Source: Vibrio sp. RE88
GTDB taxonomy: Bacteria; Pseudomonadota; Gammaproteobacteria; Enterobacterales; Vibrionaceae
Direction: 5' to 3'
Length of the DNA: 64,000 bases
Assembly (NCBI RefSeq): GCF_013113835.1
Contig: NZ_VTYQ01000001.1
Coordinates: 372,001 to 436,000, forward strand
Below the pieces are notes generated by a model. The model made no database searches. It was not told the origin of the DNA and saw nothing but the letters and a program-made list of their open reading frames with translations. Below, in pieces: positions 17,095 through 25,509 of this stretch (positions are counted from its first letter, which is position 1; every line of letters starts with the position of its first letter). Made by a program: the position numbers and the translations under genes.

Positions 17095-18456
17095 CTATTC
17101 ACCGAGGGCTTTTTTCGCCAAACGCGCGGCGGCGTGTTTATGTCGGTCGAGAAGTTGATGCAAGTCGACACCAATCACTTCGCTATTGAGCACGCGCCAG
17201 TGGCCGGCGACCATAACTCGGTCTGCTTGCTGCGCACCACATAAGATCAGAGCGGCTAACGGGTCGTGACTGCCAGAAAAACGAATGTCATCGAGCTTGA
17301 ACATGGCAAGGTCGGCTTGTTTGCCGACGGCCAGTTCACCGATGTCACCGCGGCCCATAGCACGAGCAGAGCCTTGTGTGGCCCAGCGAAGGGCGTCGAA
17401 ATGGGTGACATTGGCTGAGCCGTATTGCAGTCGTTGCAAGTACATCGCCATACGAACTTCGGCAATCATGTTAGAACCGTCGTTGGATGCTGACCCGTCG
17501 ACACCTAAACCGACTTTGACGCCAGCAGCTTCCAAATCGTTGTTTTTGCAGATCCCCGATGCCAACATCATATTCGATGTCGGGCAATGGCTGATCCCAA
17601 CACCTGCTTTGCCGAGACGGCGGATCTCTTCTTGATTGAAATGAATGCCGTGTGCCAGCCAGGTTCTATCATTCAGCCAACCAACGTCTTCAAGATAATC
17701 GACAGGTCTGAGGCCGAATTTTTGCAGACAGAAATCTTCTTCATCGAGTGTTTCACACAAATGCGTGTGCATCATGATGTTTTCCTGCGCGGCAATGTAG
17801 GCGGTTTCCTTCATCAGATCTGTGGTTACAGAGAAGGGCGAACACGGCGCTAGGGCGATTTGAGTCATGGCGCCATCGTGATGCTGGTGGTACTGGCGAA
17901 TTAAGCGTTGGCTGTCATCGACAATCGCTTGTTCTGTCTGAATGGTGTGACGAGGCGGAAGGCCACCTTCATCTTCGCCGAGGCTCATTGAACCACGGGT
18001 AAAGATGGCTCGTACGCCAAGTTTCTGCGCGGCTTCAACCTGAAGATCAATCGCATGTTCGAGTCCGTTTGGCAGCAGATAGTGATGATCGGATGCCGTG
18101 GTGCAGCCAGATAGCATCAGTTCCACCAGTGCCAGCTCAGTCGCAACACTCATCATCTCTTCGTCGAGATTCGCCCACACCGGATAAAGGCTTTGCAGCC
18201 AGTGGAACAGTTCTTTGTTCAAGGCATCAGGATAGGCGCGAGTCAGGGTCTGGTAGAAGTGATGGTGGGCGTTTATTAAGCCGGGGGTCACCACATGGTG
18301 CGAGGCGTCGACGACGTAATCTATCTGATGAGACGGCGTCTCGTTTTTTGCGATAAGTTCGACAATTTTGTTTCCCTGCACCACCAAACCTCCTTGCGCG
18401 TCTTGATGATTTGCAGTGTAAATTGCCAGTGGATTCTTAATCCAGATGGTTTCCAT
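17095..18456 (-). CDS. 8-oxoguanine deaminase (amidohydrolase superfamily)
   Basis: 453 residues, AAGGA 9 bases before the ATG. Metal-site residues: H64-H66 in INAHHHFYQTLTRA, MHTHLCET, AHGIHF and the Asp of GLGVDGSASND. The combination HHHFYQTLTRAYP, TASDHHY and DGSASNDGSN is characteristic of the 8-oxoguanine deaminases of the cog0402 group, as opposed to guanine or cytosine deaminases. It converts 8-oxoguanine to urate, feeding the urate pathway encoded nearby. It is the last gene of a minus-strand series with the two purine permeases and uraH, and a terminator follows it. Confidence 0.87.
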   Translation of the reverse strand: METIWIKNPLAIYTANHQDAQGGLVVQGNKIVELIAKNETPSHQIDYVVDASHHVVTPGLINAHHHFYQTLTRAYPDALNKELFHWLQSLYPVWANLDEEMMSVATELALVELMLSGCTTASDHHYLLPNGLEHAIDLQVEAAQKLGVRAIFTRGSMSLGEDEGGLPPRHTIQTEQAIVDDSQRLIRQYHQHHDGAMTQIALAPCSPFSVTTDLMKETAYIAAQENIMMHTHLCETLDEEDFCLQKFGLRPVDYLEDVGWLNDRTWLAHGIHFNQEEIRRLGKAGVGISHCPTSNMMLASGICKNNDLEAAGVKVGLGVDGSASNDGSNMIAEVRMAMYLQRLQYGSANVTHFDALRWATQGSARAMGRGDIGELAVGKQADLAMFKLDDIRFSGSHDPLAALILCGAQQADRVMVAGHWRVLNSEVIGVDLHQLLDRHKHAAARLAKKALGE

Positions 18457-18554
18457 TCATAGTAATCCTTAGCCATCTCAGCCATTTCAGGGGAGAGGGT
18501 CTTGATCGATTTTAGGTTGAGTCATTGCCAGACTTGTCTGACGCTAAGTGCGTT

Positions 18555-18586
18555 TCGGTTGCTTCTAGAGAGGAGCAACCAAAACA
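18555..18586 (-). terminator. Stem-loop between the NCS2 permease and the 8-oxoguanine deaminase gene
   Basis: TTTTGGTTGCT pairs with AGCAACCGAAA around an 8-11 base loop, directly after the permease stop. It lacks a downstream T-run and may be a processing or attenuation element, not a full terminator. Confidence 0.45.
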
Positions 18587-18590
18587 GTCG

Positions 18591-19994
18591 TTATTCTTGC
18601 TGAGCTTTCAACGGGCTTTGTGCGTCTGGTGTCTGCTCTTCTTTCTTAGACTGTGCCAGCTCTTCTTGCACTTGATCGCGGCTCTCTTTGAGTGCATCGC
18701 GCTCTTCTCTGCGGCTCGATTTAGGTAGCAGTTGATGCAGAAGGACGGTTGCGATGGTGCCTGTTGTGATACCTGAGTGAAGGAAGTTGGCTATATCATG
18801 TGGTAAGTGCTGTAGCAGACGCGGCTCAAACGTGACCGCCAAACCTGAAGCAAGGCCGACACAAATCACCAGAGCGTTACGTTTGGTGTCTGCGGCTGTG
18901 ATCAGCATACGAATCCCAGCATAAGCAATCATACCGAACATCACAAAACCGACGCCGCCTAATACCGGCTTAGGAATGGTGACGGCAATCGCAGCCAGTT
19001 TCGGGAAGAGTCCGCCTAGGATGAGCAAGCCACCGGTTGCAGCGACGACAAATCGGCTGGCAACGCCCGTAATGCCGACAATACCGACGTTTTGACTGAA
19101 CGAGGCCAGTGGCATCGCAGTAAGAATTGCGGCAAGCGTACTGCCAAGGCCATCACCCAGCAAGCCACGTTGCAAATCTTTACCTGATACCTGCTTGTTA
19201 CAGTTGTTGGCGAGCGCCATGAAGTCGCCTGTAGCTTCTGCGATCACGACAATGTAAACCAAACTCATACTAACAATCGCGCTGGCGTGAAAACTTAAAC
19301 CGTATTTAAGCGGTTCTGGGCCACCGACCCAAGCAGCGGTCGATACGTCGTCCAGATTAACCATGCCCATGGACAGGGCAACGATATAACCGCCTGCCAG
19401 ACCAATCACGATGGCAGACGCTGCTACGGCACCTTTACAGTAAACCGATACCGCGACCACAATGCCCAGTGACACTATGGCGAGGAAAAGCTTGGGTAGT
19501 GTCGCGAAGTTTTCACTGGCAGCAGGCGCATCGCCGACCCAGTTCATTGCGACTGGCAATATGGTCAAACCGATCAAGGTGACGACCACGCCGCTGACCA
19601 CGGTTGGGAAGAGCTTGCGTACCTTATCCATATAGAAGCTGGCGAGAATCACCACCAGTGAGCCGATTAACGCCGACCCCATGATGCTGGCCACACCACC
19701 TTCGCGGCCTATCGCAATGGCGACGCCAAGAAACGCAAAGCTGGAACCCATTACCACAGGTAAGCGAATACCAATCGGACCAAAGCCGAGACATTGCGCT
19801 ATGGTGACAATGCCAGAAGCGAGTAGGGCGGCATTAATCAGAGAAACAATTTCTTCGTTGGGCAGCCCAATAGAGGCTCCGACGATAAGGGGAACGGCAA
19901 CGATGCCGCCAATCGACGCCAGCATATGCTGGAGTGCAAGGAGTAAAGTGATGCCATGAGGCGGTTTTTGGTCAAGCGTGTACAGAAGTTTCAT
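18591..19994 (-). CDS. NCS2-family nucleobase:cation symporter (urate/xanthine type)
   Basis: 467 residues with about 12-14 hydrophobic segments; GAGG lies 8 bases before the ATG. The NCS2 (NAT) signatures are present: the N-terminal QHMLASIGG with its conserved QH, and the central motif beginning QNVGIVGITGV. The QNVGIVGIT form suggests a xanthine or urate substrate and not uracil. The C-terminal tail (about 430-467) is cytoplasmic, highly charged and Q/E/K-rich. It belongs to the minus-strand purine gene series and probably imports urate or xanthine for the catabolic pathway. Confidence 0.88.
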   Translation of the reverse strand: MKLLYTLDQKPPHGITLLLALQHMLASIGGIVAVPLIVGASIGLPNEEIVSLINAALLASGIVTIAQCLGFGPIGIRLPVVMGSSFAFLGVAIAIGREGGVASIMGSALIGSLVVILASFYMDKVRKLFPTVVSGVVVTLIGLTILPVAMNWVGDAPAASENFATLPKLFLAIVSLGIVVAVSVYCKGAVAASAIVIGLAGGYIVALSMGMVNLDDVSTAAWVGGPEPLKYGLSFHASAIVSMSLVYIVVIAEATGDFMALANNCNKQVSGKDLQRGLLGDGLGSTLAAILTAMPLASFSQNVGIVGITGVASRFVVAATGGLLILGGLFPKLAAIAVTIPKPVLGGVGFVMFGMIAYAGIRMLITAADTKRNALVICVGLASGLAVTFEPRLLQHLPHDIANFLHSGITTGTIATVLLHQLLPKSSRREERDALKESRDQVQEELAQSKKEEQTPDAQSPLKAQQE

Positions 19995-20157
19995 TTGTTT
20001 TACCTCAGAGAGAGTTGGCGTAATTGGTTATCTCTCGTTGAGTGGGGAGTGCTCCCACTAAACAGGTGACAGACTTCTACAAACTGCGTAGGGTCGACGG
20101 ATTTTGCGTGTATTAGTCTCGCCTGAGCACAAGCTCAGGCGAGGTGGTGGAGATGGG
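19995..20157 (-). promoter_or_regulatory. Structured leader upstream of the NCS2 permease
   Basis: The segment holds a strong stem (CTCGCCTGAGC/GCTCAGGCGAG, 20124-20149) right after the upstream permease stop. Then AGTGGG pairs with CCCACT, and GAGAGA pairs with TCTCTC next to the ribosome site. Either terminator plus leader, or an RNA-based control element. No known riboswitch was recognised. Confidence 0.35.
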
Positions 20158-21501
20158 TTAGATGTAAACCAGTTTAGCGACGAAGATCACCGTTAGGATG
20201 TACATCGAGATAGAGACGTCTTTGGTTTTACCTGTGGCAACTTTGAGCACAGTGTAAGTGATGAAGCCTAACGCGATGCCGTTAGCAATCGAGAAGGTCA
20301 GTGGCATCATCAGTGCGGTAATTGCAGCCGGAGCACCATTAGTGAAGTCTTTCCAGTCGACGTGCTGCATGCTGCTCATCATCACAAAGGCCACATAAAT
20401 CAATGCACCAGCGGTCGCGTACGATGGGATCATCCCTGCCAGAGGCGATAGGAATATTGCCGCTAGGAAAAGCGCAGCAACCACAATGGCAGACAGACCT
20501 GTACGAGCACCCGCAGCCACACCAGCGGCACTTTCAACATAGCTAGTCACCGGAGGACAACCTACACACGCACCCGCCACACTGGAGATACTGTCAGCTT
20601 TCAACGCTTTGCTTAAGCCTTCAATCTTACCGGTTTCCTTGTTGATCAAGTGTGCTCGCTCTGCCACACCCATCAGTGTGCCAGCGGTATCGAACATATT
20701 GACGAACAAGAAGGCCAGAATCACGCTCACCATCGAGATGTTAAATGCGCCAGAAATGTCCATTGCCATAAAGGTTGGAGCAATACTTGGTGGAGCAGAG
20801 AAGAAGCCGTTGTAATGAACCAGTCCTAGCATCATGCCGACCAAAGTGACACTCAGAATACCGATGAGAACCGCACCGAAGACTTTACGTTCGCTGAGCA
20901 CTGCGATGATCAGGAATGCGATGGCAGCGAGCATAGCATCTGGTTTAGTGAAATCGCCTAATGAGACCAAAGTTGCTGGGTTTTCGACGACAATACCTGC
21001 GGTTTTAAGACCAATCAGACCAAGAAATAATCCGACACCGGCTGTCATAGAGAAGCGCAAGCTTTCCGGAATACTTTCGATGATCCACTGGCGAATCTTA
21101 TAGAAGCTCATCCCGACAAACAGGATACCAGAGAGGAACACTGCACCCAGTGCCACTTCCCAGCTGTAACCCATTTCACTAACGACAGTAAATGAGAAAA
21201 ACGCGTTGAGGCCCATACCCGGTGCTAGGCCGACCGGCCAGTTAGCAAACAGCCCCATTAACAGACAGCCGATGGCTGCACCGATACAGGTTGCGACAAA
21301 GACGGCGCCTGAATCCATTCCAGAAGCGGCCATGATCTGAGGGTTTACGAAAATGATGTACGCCATTGTGGCAAAGGTGGTGATGCCCCCGATCATTTCA
21401 TTCTTGACACTGGTTCCATGTGCTTTCAGTTTGAAAAAGCGCTCCAAAAAGCCACTAGGTTGACCTTCGGTATTAAGCACTTCTGCTTTGCTTTCATTCA
21501 T
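20158..21501 (-). CDS. AzgA-type (NCS2) hypoxanthine/guanine/adenine permease
   Basis: 447 residues with about 12 membrane segments; AGGA lies 9 bases before the ATG. Typical AzgA/GhxP/AdeP sequences: the start ERFFKLKAHGTSVKNEMIGG, TFATMAYIIFVNPQIM, APGMGLNAFFSF and a DTAGTLMGV segment near the middle. It imports a purine base for breakdown by GuaD and XdhAB. The gene lies between uraH and the second permease on the same strand; the 137-bp leader separating it from uraH contains an unusual fold described separately. Confidence 0.9.
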   Translation of the reverse strand: MNESKAEVLNTEGQPSGFLERFFKLKAHGTSVKNEMIGGITTFATMAYIIFVNPQIMAASGMDSGAVFVATCIGAAIGCLLMGLFANWPVGLAPGMGLNAFFSFTVVSEMGYSWEVALGAVFLSGILFVGMSFYKIRQWIIESIPESLRFSMTAGVGLFLGLIGLKTAGIVVENPATLVSLGDFTKPDAMLAAIAFLIIAVLSERKVFGAVLIGILSVTLVGMMLGLVHYNGFFSAPPSIAPTFMAMDISGAFNISMVSVILAFLFVNMFDTAGTLMGVAERAHLINKETGKIEGLSKALKADSISSVAGACVGCPPVTSYVESAAGVAAGARTGLSAIVVAALFLAAIFLSPLAGMIPSYATAGALIYVAFVMMSSMQHVDWKDFTNGAPAAITALMMPLTFSIANGIALGFITYTVLKVATGKTKDVSISMYILTVIFVAKLVYI

Positions 21502-21529
21502 GTCAGCAAGTCCTTTTATTTTGGTGTTT

Positions 21530-21587
21530 CTTCAATTGAAGACCGCACTTCGCCTGGACGTCTCTGTCTCAGACGAACTTCAATTAT
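21530..21587 (-). promoter_or_regulatory. Candidate structured RNA (riboswitch-like) in the azgA-type permease leader
   Basis: In the transcript, AAUUGAAG (21585-21578) pairs with CUUCAAUU (21541-21534). They enclose a second hairpin, CGUCU/AGACG (21575-21571 with 21564-21560), and an unpaired, G/A-rich 17-base stretch UCCAGGCGAAGUGCGGU (21559-21543... minus strand). A closing helix, one inner hairpin and a single-stranded conserved-looking joint next to a purine transporter are what a small ligand-binding leader would look like. CUUCAAUUGAAG can also form its own hairpin, a possible alternative conformation. The class could not be identified by eye. Confidence 0.35.
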
Positions 21588-21638
21588 CCCGATTGAATAG
21601 TTATATGACGCTGTTAGGTGACGCTTATCGTTATTGCG

Positions 21639-21992
21639 TTAGCTGCCCCGATAAGTCGAGAAGCTATAAGGTGAAACCAGTAGCGGAACGTGATAGTGCG
21701 CATCTTTCTCACCTAATCCAAAACGGATCACGACGTCATCGAGAAAGGCAATGTCTCCCAGATCGACGTCCTTGTTGCGAAAATAATCGGCAACGTGAAA
21801 AACAAGCTGATACTTACCAAGCTCAAAAGCTTCACCTTCTAAAACAGGCGCGTCAGTGCGGCCATCAAAGTTAGTTGTGACGGTTTTAATCTTGGTTAGG
21901 TTGTCACCTTCCACCCGGAACAGTTCAACTTCGATGTCTGCACCTGGCAGGCCATGCATTGTATCCAATATGTGTGTGGTTAGTTTTCCCAT
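21639..21992 (-). CDS. uraH: 5-hydroxyisourate hydrolase
   Basis: 117 residues, the normal length of bacterial transthyretin-related proteins. It begins KLTTHILDTMHGLPG (active-site His of the family), has the internal DGRTD and HVADYF, and ends with the diagnostic YRGS tetrapeptide. It hydrolyses 5-hydroxyisourate, the product of PuuD, to OHCU. AGGA precedes the ATG. It is divergent from puuE across 351 bp containing three TTGTATACAA-like operators, so both arms are probably repressed together. Confidence 0.95.
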   Translation of the reverse strand: MGKLTTHILDTMHGLPGADIEVELFRVEGDNLTKIKTVTTNFDGRTDAPVLEGEAFELGKYQLVFHVADYFRNKDVDLGDIAFLDDVVIRFGLGEKDAHYHVPLLVSPYSFSTYRGS

Positions 21993-22041
21993 AATTCCTG
22001 TTCGCGCGTCGCGCTCTCCTTAGCTTTGAGGTTATTCCAAA

Positions 22042-22051
22042 TTGTATACAA
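22042..22051. promoter_or_regulatory. TTGTATACAA operator, uraH side
   Basis: Perfect 10-bp palindrome about 50 bp upstream of the uraH start. The same or near-same site recurs at 22084, 22275, 39476 and 40339. GntR/FCD-type regulators commonly bind such TnGTATACnA dyads, and such a gene is present at 39550-40281. Confidence 0.65.
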
Positions 22052-22083
22052 AGATGTTTTATAACTTTGTTGGATATCTATAT

Positions 22084-22093
22084 ATGTACACAA
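22084..22093. promoter_or_regulatory. Second operator-like site (ATGTACACAA), uraH side
   Basis: The reverse complement TTGTGTACAT matches the site upstream of xdhA in 9 of 10 bases. It lies 33 bp from the first uraH-side site, that is roughly three helical turns. Confidence 0.45.
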
Positions 22094-22255
22094 AATATTC
22101 ATATAGTAAAGCGCATTGTTATAAAAATGTTACTAGTGGATAAATTGAAAAATGAATTTTGTGAAGTGTAATTTCGCCTACATTGACGCGCATACCTTTG
22201 TAACTGTTTGATTAATATGCTTGTGTTGATAAAAAGTAACTTTAGCAACAAAATC

Positions 22256-22285
22256 TTTACATTAAGATATTTTATTGTATACAAT
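22256..22285 (+). promoter_or_regulatory. puuE promoter overlapping a TTGTATACAA operator
   Basis: TTTACA (22256-22261), a 16-base spacer and TATACA (22278-22283) form a plausible sigma-70 promoter about 60 bp before puuE. The palindrome at 22275-22284 covers the -10 element, so a bound repressor would block polymerase. Confidence 0.6.
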
Positions 22286-22343
22286 GAATGTATGAAGTTG
22301 ATGTGGCGTTACAATCACGCCAAGCTTTTTAAGGAGAGCCTGA

Positions 22344-23267
22344 ATGGATAAGGATTATTCACGAGATCTGGTTGGCTATGGGGCGAATCCTCCGCATCCC
22401 AAATGGCCGGGCGGTGCTCGTATCGCAGTGTCATTTGTATTGAATTATGAAGAAGGTGGTGAACGTTGCCTTCTGCATGGAGATGACGAGTCCGAAGCCT
22501 TTCTATCTGAAATTCCAGCCGCTCAACCTATCAAGGGTGAGCGCCATATCAGCATGGAGTCTATCTATGAATACGGTAGCCGTGCTGGTGTGTGGCGTGT
22601 CTTACGCCTGTTTGACGAATACGAAATTCCACTCACCGTTTTTGCGGTGGCTATGGCGATTGAGCGACACCCTGACGTGGCAGAAGCCATGGTGCAAGCT
22701 GGCCATGAAATTTGTAGCCATGGCTATCGCTGGATTGATTATCAGTACATGGATGAGTCACAAGAGCGTGACCACATGGCAAAAGCGATTGAAATCATCA
22801 AAGAGGTCACAGGCAGCCGACCACTTGGTTGGTATACCGGTCGCACTGGGCCGAATACCCGCCGTTTAGTGGCTGAAGAAGGCGGATTCTTATACGACTC
22901 CGATGCCTATGATGACGATTTGCCGTATTGGCACACCGAAGCGGGTCGTCCGCAATTGGTGATCCCATACACTTTGGATGTCAATGACATGCGTTTTGCT
23001 ACCGCTCAGGGGTTTAACTCTGGCGAGCAATTCTTCCAGTATCTGAAAGACACGTTTGACACTCTCTATGAAGAAGGCGAATCCGCTCCGAAGATGATGT
23101 CGGTCGGATTGCATTGTCGCTTGATTGGTCGACCTGGCCGTCTCGCTTCACTCAAGCGTTTTCTCGATTACGTAAAACAACATGATGATGTGTGGCTATG
23201 TCGCCGCATTGATATTGCTCACCACTGGCATGAGCACCACCCATACACACCAAAGAAGGAGAAGTAA
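22344..23267 (+). CDS. puuE: Allantoinase, polysaccharide-deacetylase type
   Basis: 307 residues with AAGGAGAG 7 bases before the ATG. PuuE hallmarks: the start DKDYSRDLVGYGANPPHPKWPGGAR, NYEEGGE, the EICSHGYRWIDY segment and GWYTGRTGPNTRRL. This metal-independent, NodB-fold enzyme opens the allantoin ring to allantoate. It is the first gene of a plus-strand operon puuE-uraD-allantoicase-allA-puuD; uraD begins 2 bp after the puuE stop. Controlled by the operator-overlapped promoter at 22256-22285. Confidence 0.95.
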   Translation: MDKDYSRDLVGYGANPPHPKWPGGARIAVSFVLNYEEGGERCLLHGDDESEAFLSEIPAAQPIKGERHISMESIYEYGSRAGVWRVLRLFDEYEIPLTVFAVAMAIERHPDVAEAMVQAGHEICSHGYRWIDYQYMDESQERDHMAKAIEIIKEVTGSRPLGWYTGRTGPNTRRLVAEEGGFLYDSDAYDDDLPYWHTEAGRPQLVIPYTLDVNDMRFATAQGFNSGEQFFQYLKDTFDTLYEEGESAPKMMSVGLHCRLIGRPGRLASLKRFLDYVKQHDDVWLCRRIDIAHHWHEHHPYTPKKEK

Positions 23268-23268
23268 T

Positions 23269-23784
23269 ATGACTGAATTTCGTACTTGTAAACCATCAGA
23301 GATGGCTCGCGCGGAATTTGTCTCGCATTTTGGTGATGTGTATGAGCACAGCCCATGGGTGGCCGAATCGGTGTTCGATAAGGGTCTCAACACCGAAGAC
23401 AACAAAATTGAAAACTTGCACCTGCGTATGGCAGAAACCTTGTTGGGTGCAGAGAAAGATCAACAACTGGATCTGATTAACGCTCACCCGGATTTAGCCG
23501 GACGTGCTGCCGTTAATGGGGAACTGACCGCAGCCTCGACTGCTGAACAAGCGGGGGCGGGCATTGACCAATGCTCGGCGGACGAGTTCGAGAAATTTAC
23601 CACTTATAACAACAGCTACAAAAGTCGCTTCAATTTTCCCTTCATTATGGCTGTGAAAGGGGCCAATCGTTACCAAATTCTTGAGTCGTTCGAGATGCGA
23701 TTAGGAAATGATAGTGAAACTGAGTTTGCTACTGCGATTCAGGAAATCAACAAGATTGCGCTGTTTCGCCTGCGAGATATGTAA
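23269..23784 (+). CDS. uraD: 2-oxo-4-hydroxy-4-carboxy-5-ureidoimidazoline decarboxylase
   Basis: 171 residues from the ATG at 23269, which has AAGGAG just upstream; the open frame extends further into puuE but that part is antisense-like and not conserved. Family signatures: FVSHFGDVYEHSPWVAE, LINAHPDLAGRAA (active-site His), SADEFEKFTTYNNSYKSRFNFPFIMAVKG. It decarboxylates OHCU stereoselectively to (S)-allantoin. Tight coupling to puuE matches the consecutive steps. Confidence 0.95.
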   Translation: MTEFRTCKPSEMARAEFVSHFGDVYEHSPWVAESVFDKGLNTEDNKIENLHLRMAETLLGAEKDQQLDLINAHPDLAGRAAVNGELTAASTAEQAGAGIDQCSADEFEKFTTYNNSYKSRFNFPFIMAVKGANRYQILESFEMRLGNDSETEFATAIQEINKIALFRLRDM

Positions 23785-23880
23785 GTCACAGAGCTGGCGA
23801 CTATCCCGTAATAACGCTCTCTAGAGAGCAGATAACTGACTCACTTAACCTATTTTTGATTAATTGGAAGGATGAAGGAA

Positions 23881-24867
23881 ATGTCCTTAGATTTCGAACA
23901 ATACATAAACCTCGCTGATGACAAACTGGGCGCTCAAGCTATTTACGCGACCGACGATTTCTTTGCTGATAAAAGCCGCCTTTTGCGCCGTGAAGCGCCG
24001 GAGTGGAAGGAAGGTGTTTATGACGATAATGGTAAATGGATGGATGGCTGGGAAAGCCGCCGTAAACGTGGTGAAGGCTACGACCATTGTGTGATTCGTC
24101 TGGGCCTAGCTGGCACGATTGCAGGCGTTGACATCGATACCTCTTTCTTTACGGGTAACTTCCCACCATCGGCGTCTATTGATGCGTGTTACTCACCAGA
24201 TGGCGACCCAACGGATGCCACTGAATGGCAAGAAATTCTGCCGTCAATGAGCTTGCAAGGCGATCATCATCACCTTGAGCAAATTGAAAGCGACGAAGTG
24301 TTCACTCACTTACGTCTTAACATCTATCCAGATGGCGGTGTTGCACGTCTTCGTGTTTACGGCCGACCAAGTGTGGATTGGGACCGTATTGATGCTCAGC
24401 AGAAAGTGGACTTAGCCGCTGTTGAAAATGGTGGTCGTGCGTTGGCATGTAGTGACGAGCACTACGGTAACAAATCTAACATTCTTGGCCCTGGCCGAGG
24501 CGAAAATATGGGTGATGGCTGGGAAACCGCACGTCGACGCACACCAGGAAATGACTGGGTGATCGTTGCGCTGGGCCATGCTGGCAATATTGACCGTGTT
24601 GTGGTGGATACTGCGCACTTTAAAGGCAACTTCCCAGATAGCTGCTCTATTCAAGCGGCCTATGTTAAAGGTGGCACGGATGACCAAGTGGCGACACAAA
24701 GCCTGTTCTGGCGTGAACTTTTGCCAGCGCAGAAGCTCAAGGCACACGACATTCATGAGTTTGTCTCTGAAGTGAATGAACTGGGTGCTGTGACGCACGT
24801 TCGTCTGAATATCTTCCCGGATGGTGGTATTAGCCGTCTGCGTTTATTTGGAACTAAAGCGGAATAA
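23881..24867 (+). CDS. alc: Allantoicase (allantoate amidinohydrolase)
   Basis: 328 residues from the ATG at 23881, spaced 8 bases from AAGGA; an ATG nine bases earlier overlaps that ribosome site. Two homologous allantoicase repeats are visible: the first starts near [12 protein letters not shown] and includes [13 protein letters not shown], and the second repeats this as [14 protein letters not shown] and [13 protein letters not shown]. Both end with [16 protein letters not shown] or [16 protein letters not shown]. It hydrolyses allantoate to (S)-ureidoglycolate and urea. It lies 96 bp after uraD and 14 bp before allA. Confidence 0.95.
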   Translation: MSLDFEQYINLADDKLGAQAIYATDDFFADKSRLLRREAPEWKEGVYDDNGKWMDGWESRRKRGEGYDHCVIRLGLAGTIAGVDIDTSFFTGNFPPSASIDACYSPDGDPTDATEWQEILPSMSLQGDHHHLEQIESDEVFTHLRLNIYPDGGVARLRVYGRPSVDWDRIDAQQKVDLAAVENGGRALACSDEHYGNKSNILGPGRGENMGDGWETARRRTPGNDWVIVALGHAGNIDRVVVDTAHFKGNFPDSCSIQAAYVKGGTDDQVATQSLFWRELLPAQKLKAHDIHEFVSEVNELGAVTHVRLNIFPDGGISRLRLFGTKAE

Positions 24868-24881
24868 GCGAGGGAAGCACA

Positions 24882-25445
24882 ATGAGCAATGGAATTCGCC
24901 GATTAAAAATAGAGCCACTCACCAAAGAGGCGTTTGCAGAATTTGGAGACGTTATTGAAGTCGAAAACAGCGACTACTTTATGATCAATAACGGCTCGAC
25001 CCGTCGTTACCACAAGCTGGCGAGCACGGACGTACAAGATCAAGGTGGTGAAGCCATCATCAGTATCTTTCAGGCCACGCCGCTGAGTTACCCGTTAACG
25101 ATAAAAATGCTGGAACGTCATCCGCTTGGCTCGCAGGCCTTCGTTCCGTTGCTTGGGCGACCATATTTAATTGTTGTTGCGCCAAAAGGAGATGACCCGC
25201 AGTTGTCGCAAAGCCGTGCCTTCATTAGCAATGGCCGACAAGGTGTCAATTACCACAAAGGCGTTTGGCATCATCCGGTGCTGGCGCTGACCGAGCGTGA
25301 TCAGTTTTTGATCGTCGATCGAGGTGGTGAAGGGCATAACTGTGATGAAGTGTTCTTTGACACCGATTTGGTCTCTCTGCATCTGGAAGATGTTCCGGGC
25401 AACAGCAGCACGGATGAAGAGCAACGCATGGAACAAGCGTTGTAA
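24882..25445 (+). CDS. allA: Ureidoglycolate lyase
   Basis: 187 residues. The sequence follows the AllA family: the start LKIEPLTKEAFAEFGDVIE, then ISIFQATPLSYPLTIKMLERHPLGSQAF, and YHKGVWHHPVLAL near the active site. It splits ureidoglycolate into glyoxylate and urea, the last step encoded here. Slightly longer than the E. coli protein (about 160), the extra length being a C-terminal acidic tail. Start 14 bp after the allantoicase stop, with GAGG upstream. Confidence 0.94.
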   Translation: MSNGIRRLKIEPLTKEAFAEFGDVIEVENSDYFMINNGSTRRYHKLASTDVQDQGGEAIISIFQATPLSYPLTIKMLERHPLGSQAFVPLLGRPYLIVVAPKGDDPQLSQSRAFISNGRQGVNYHKGVWHHPVLALTERDQFLIVDRGGEGHNCDEVFFDTDLVSLHLEDVPGNSSTDEEQRMEQAL

Positions 25446-25509
25446 TGCTGGCACTGCCCATCGCAGGGTTCCTGTGATGGAAAGCGCTGGTAGTAAATAG
25501 GAGTTTATT

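Noticed and set aside
21502..21638. Classical guanine/adenine riboswitch before the permease
   Set aside because: The conserved joint sequences of the purine aptamer are not present in the leader, so only an unclassified fold is claimed.
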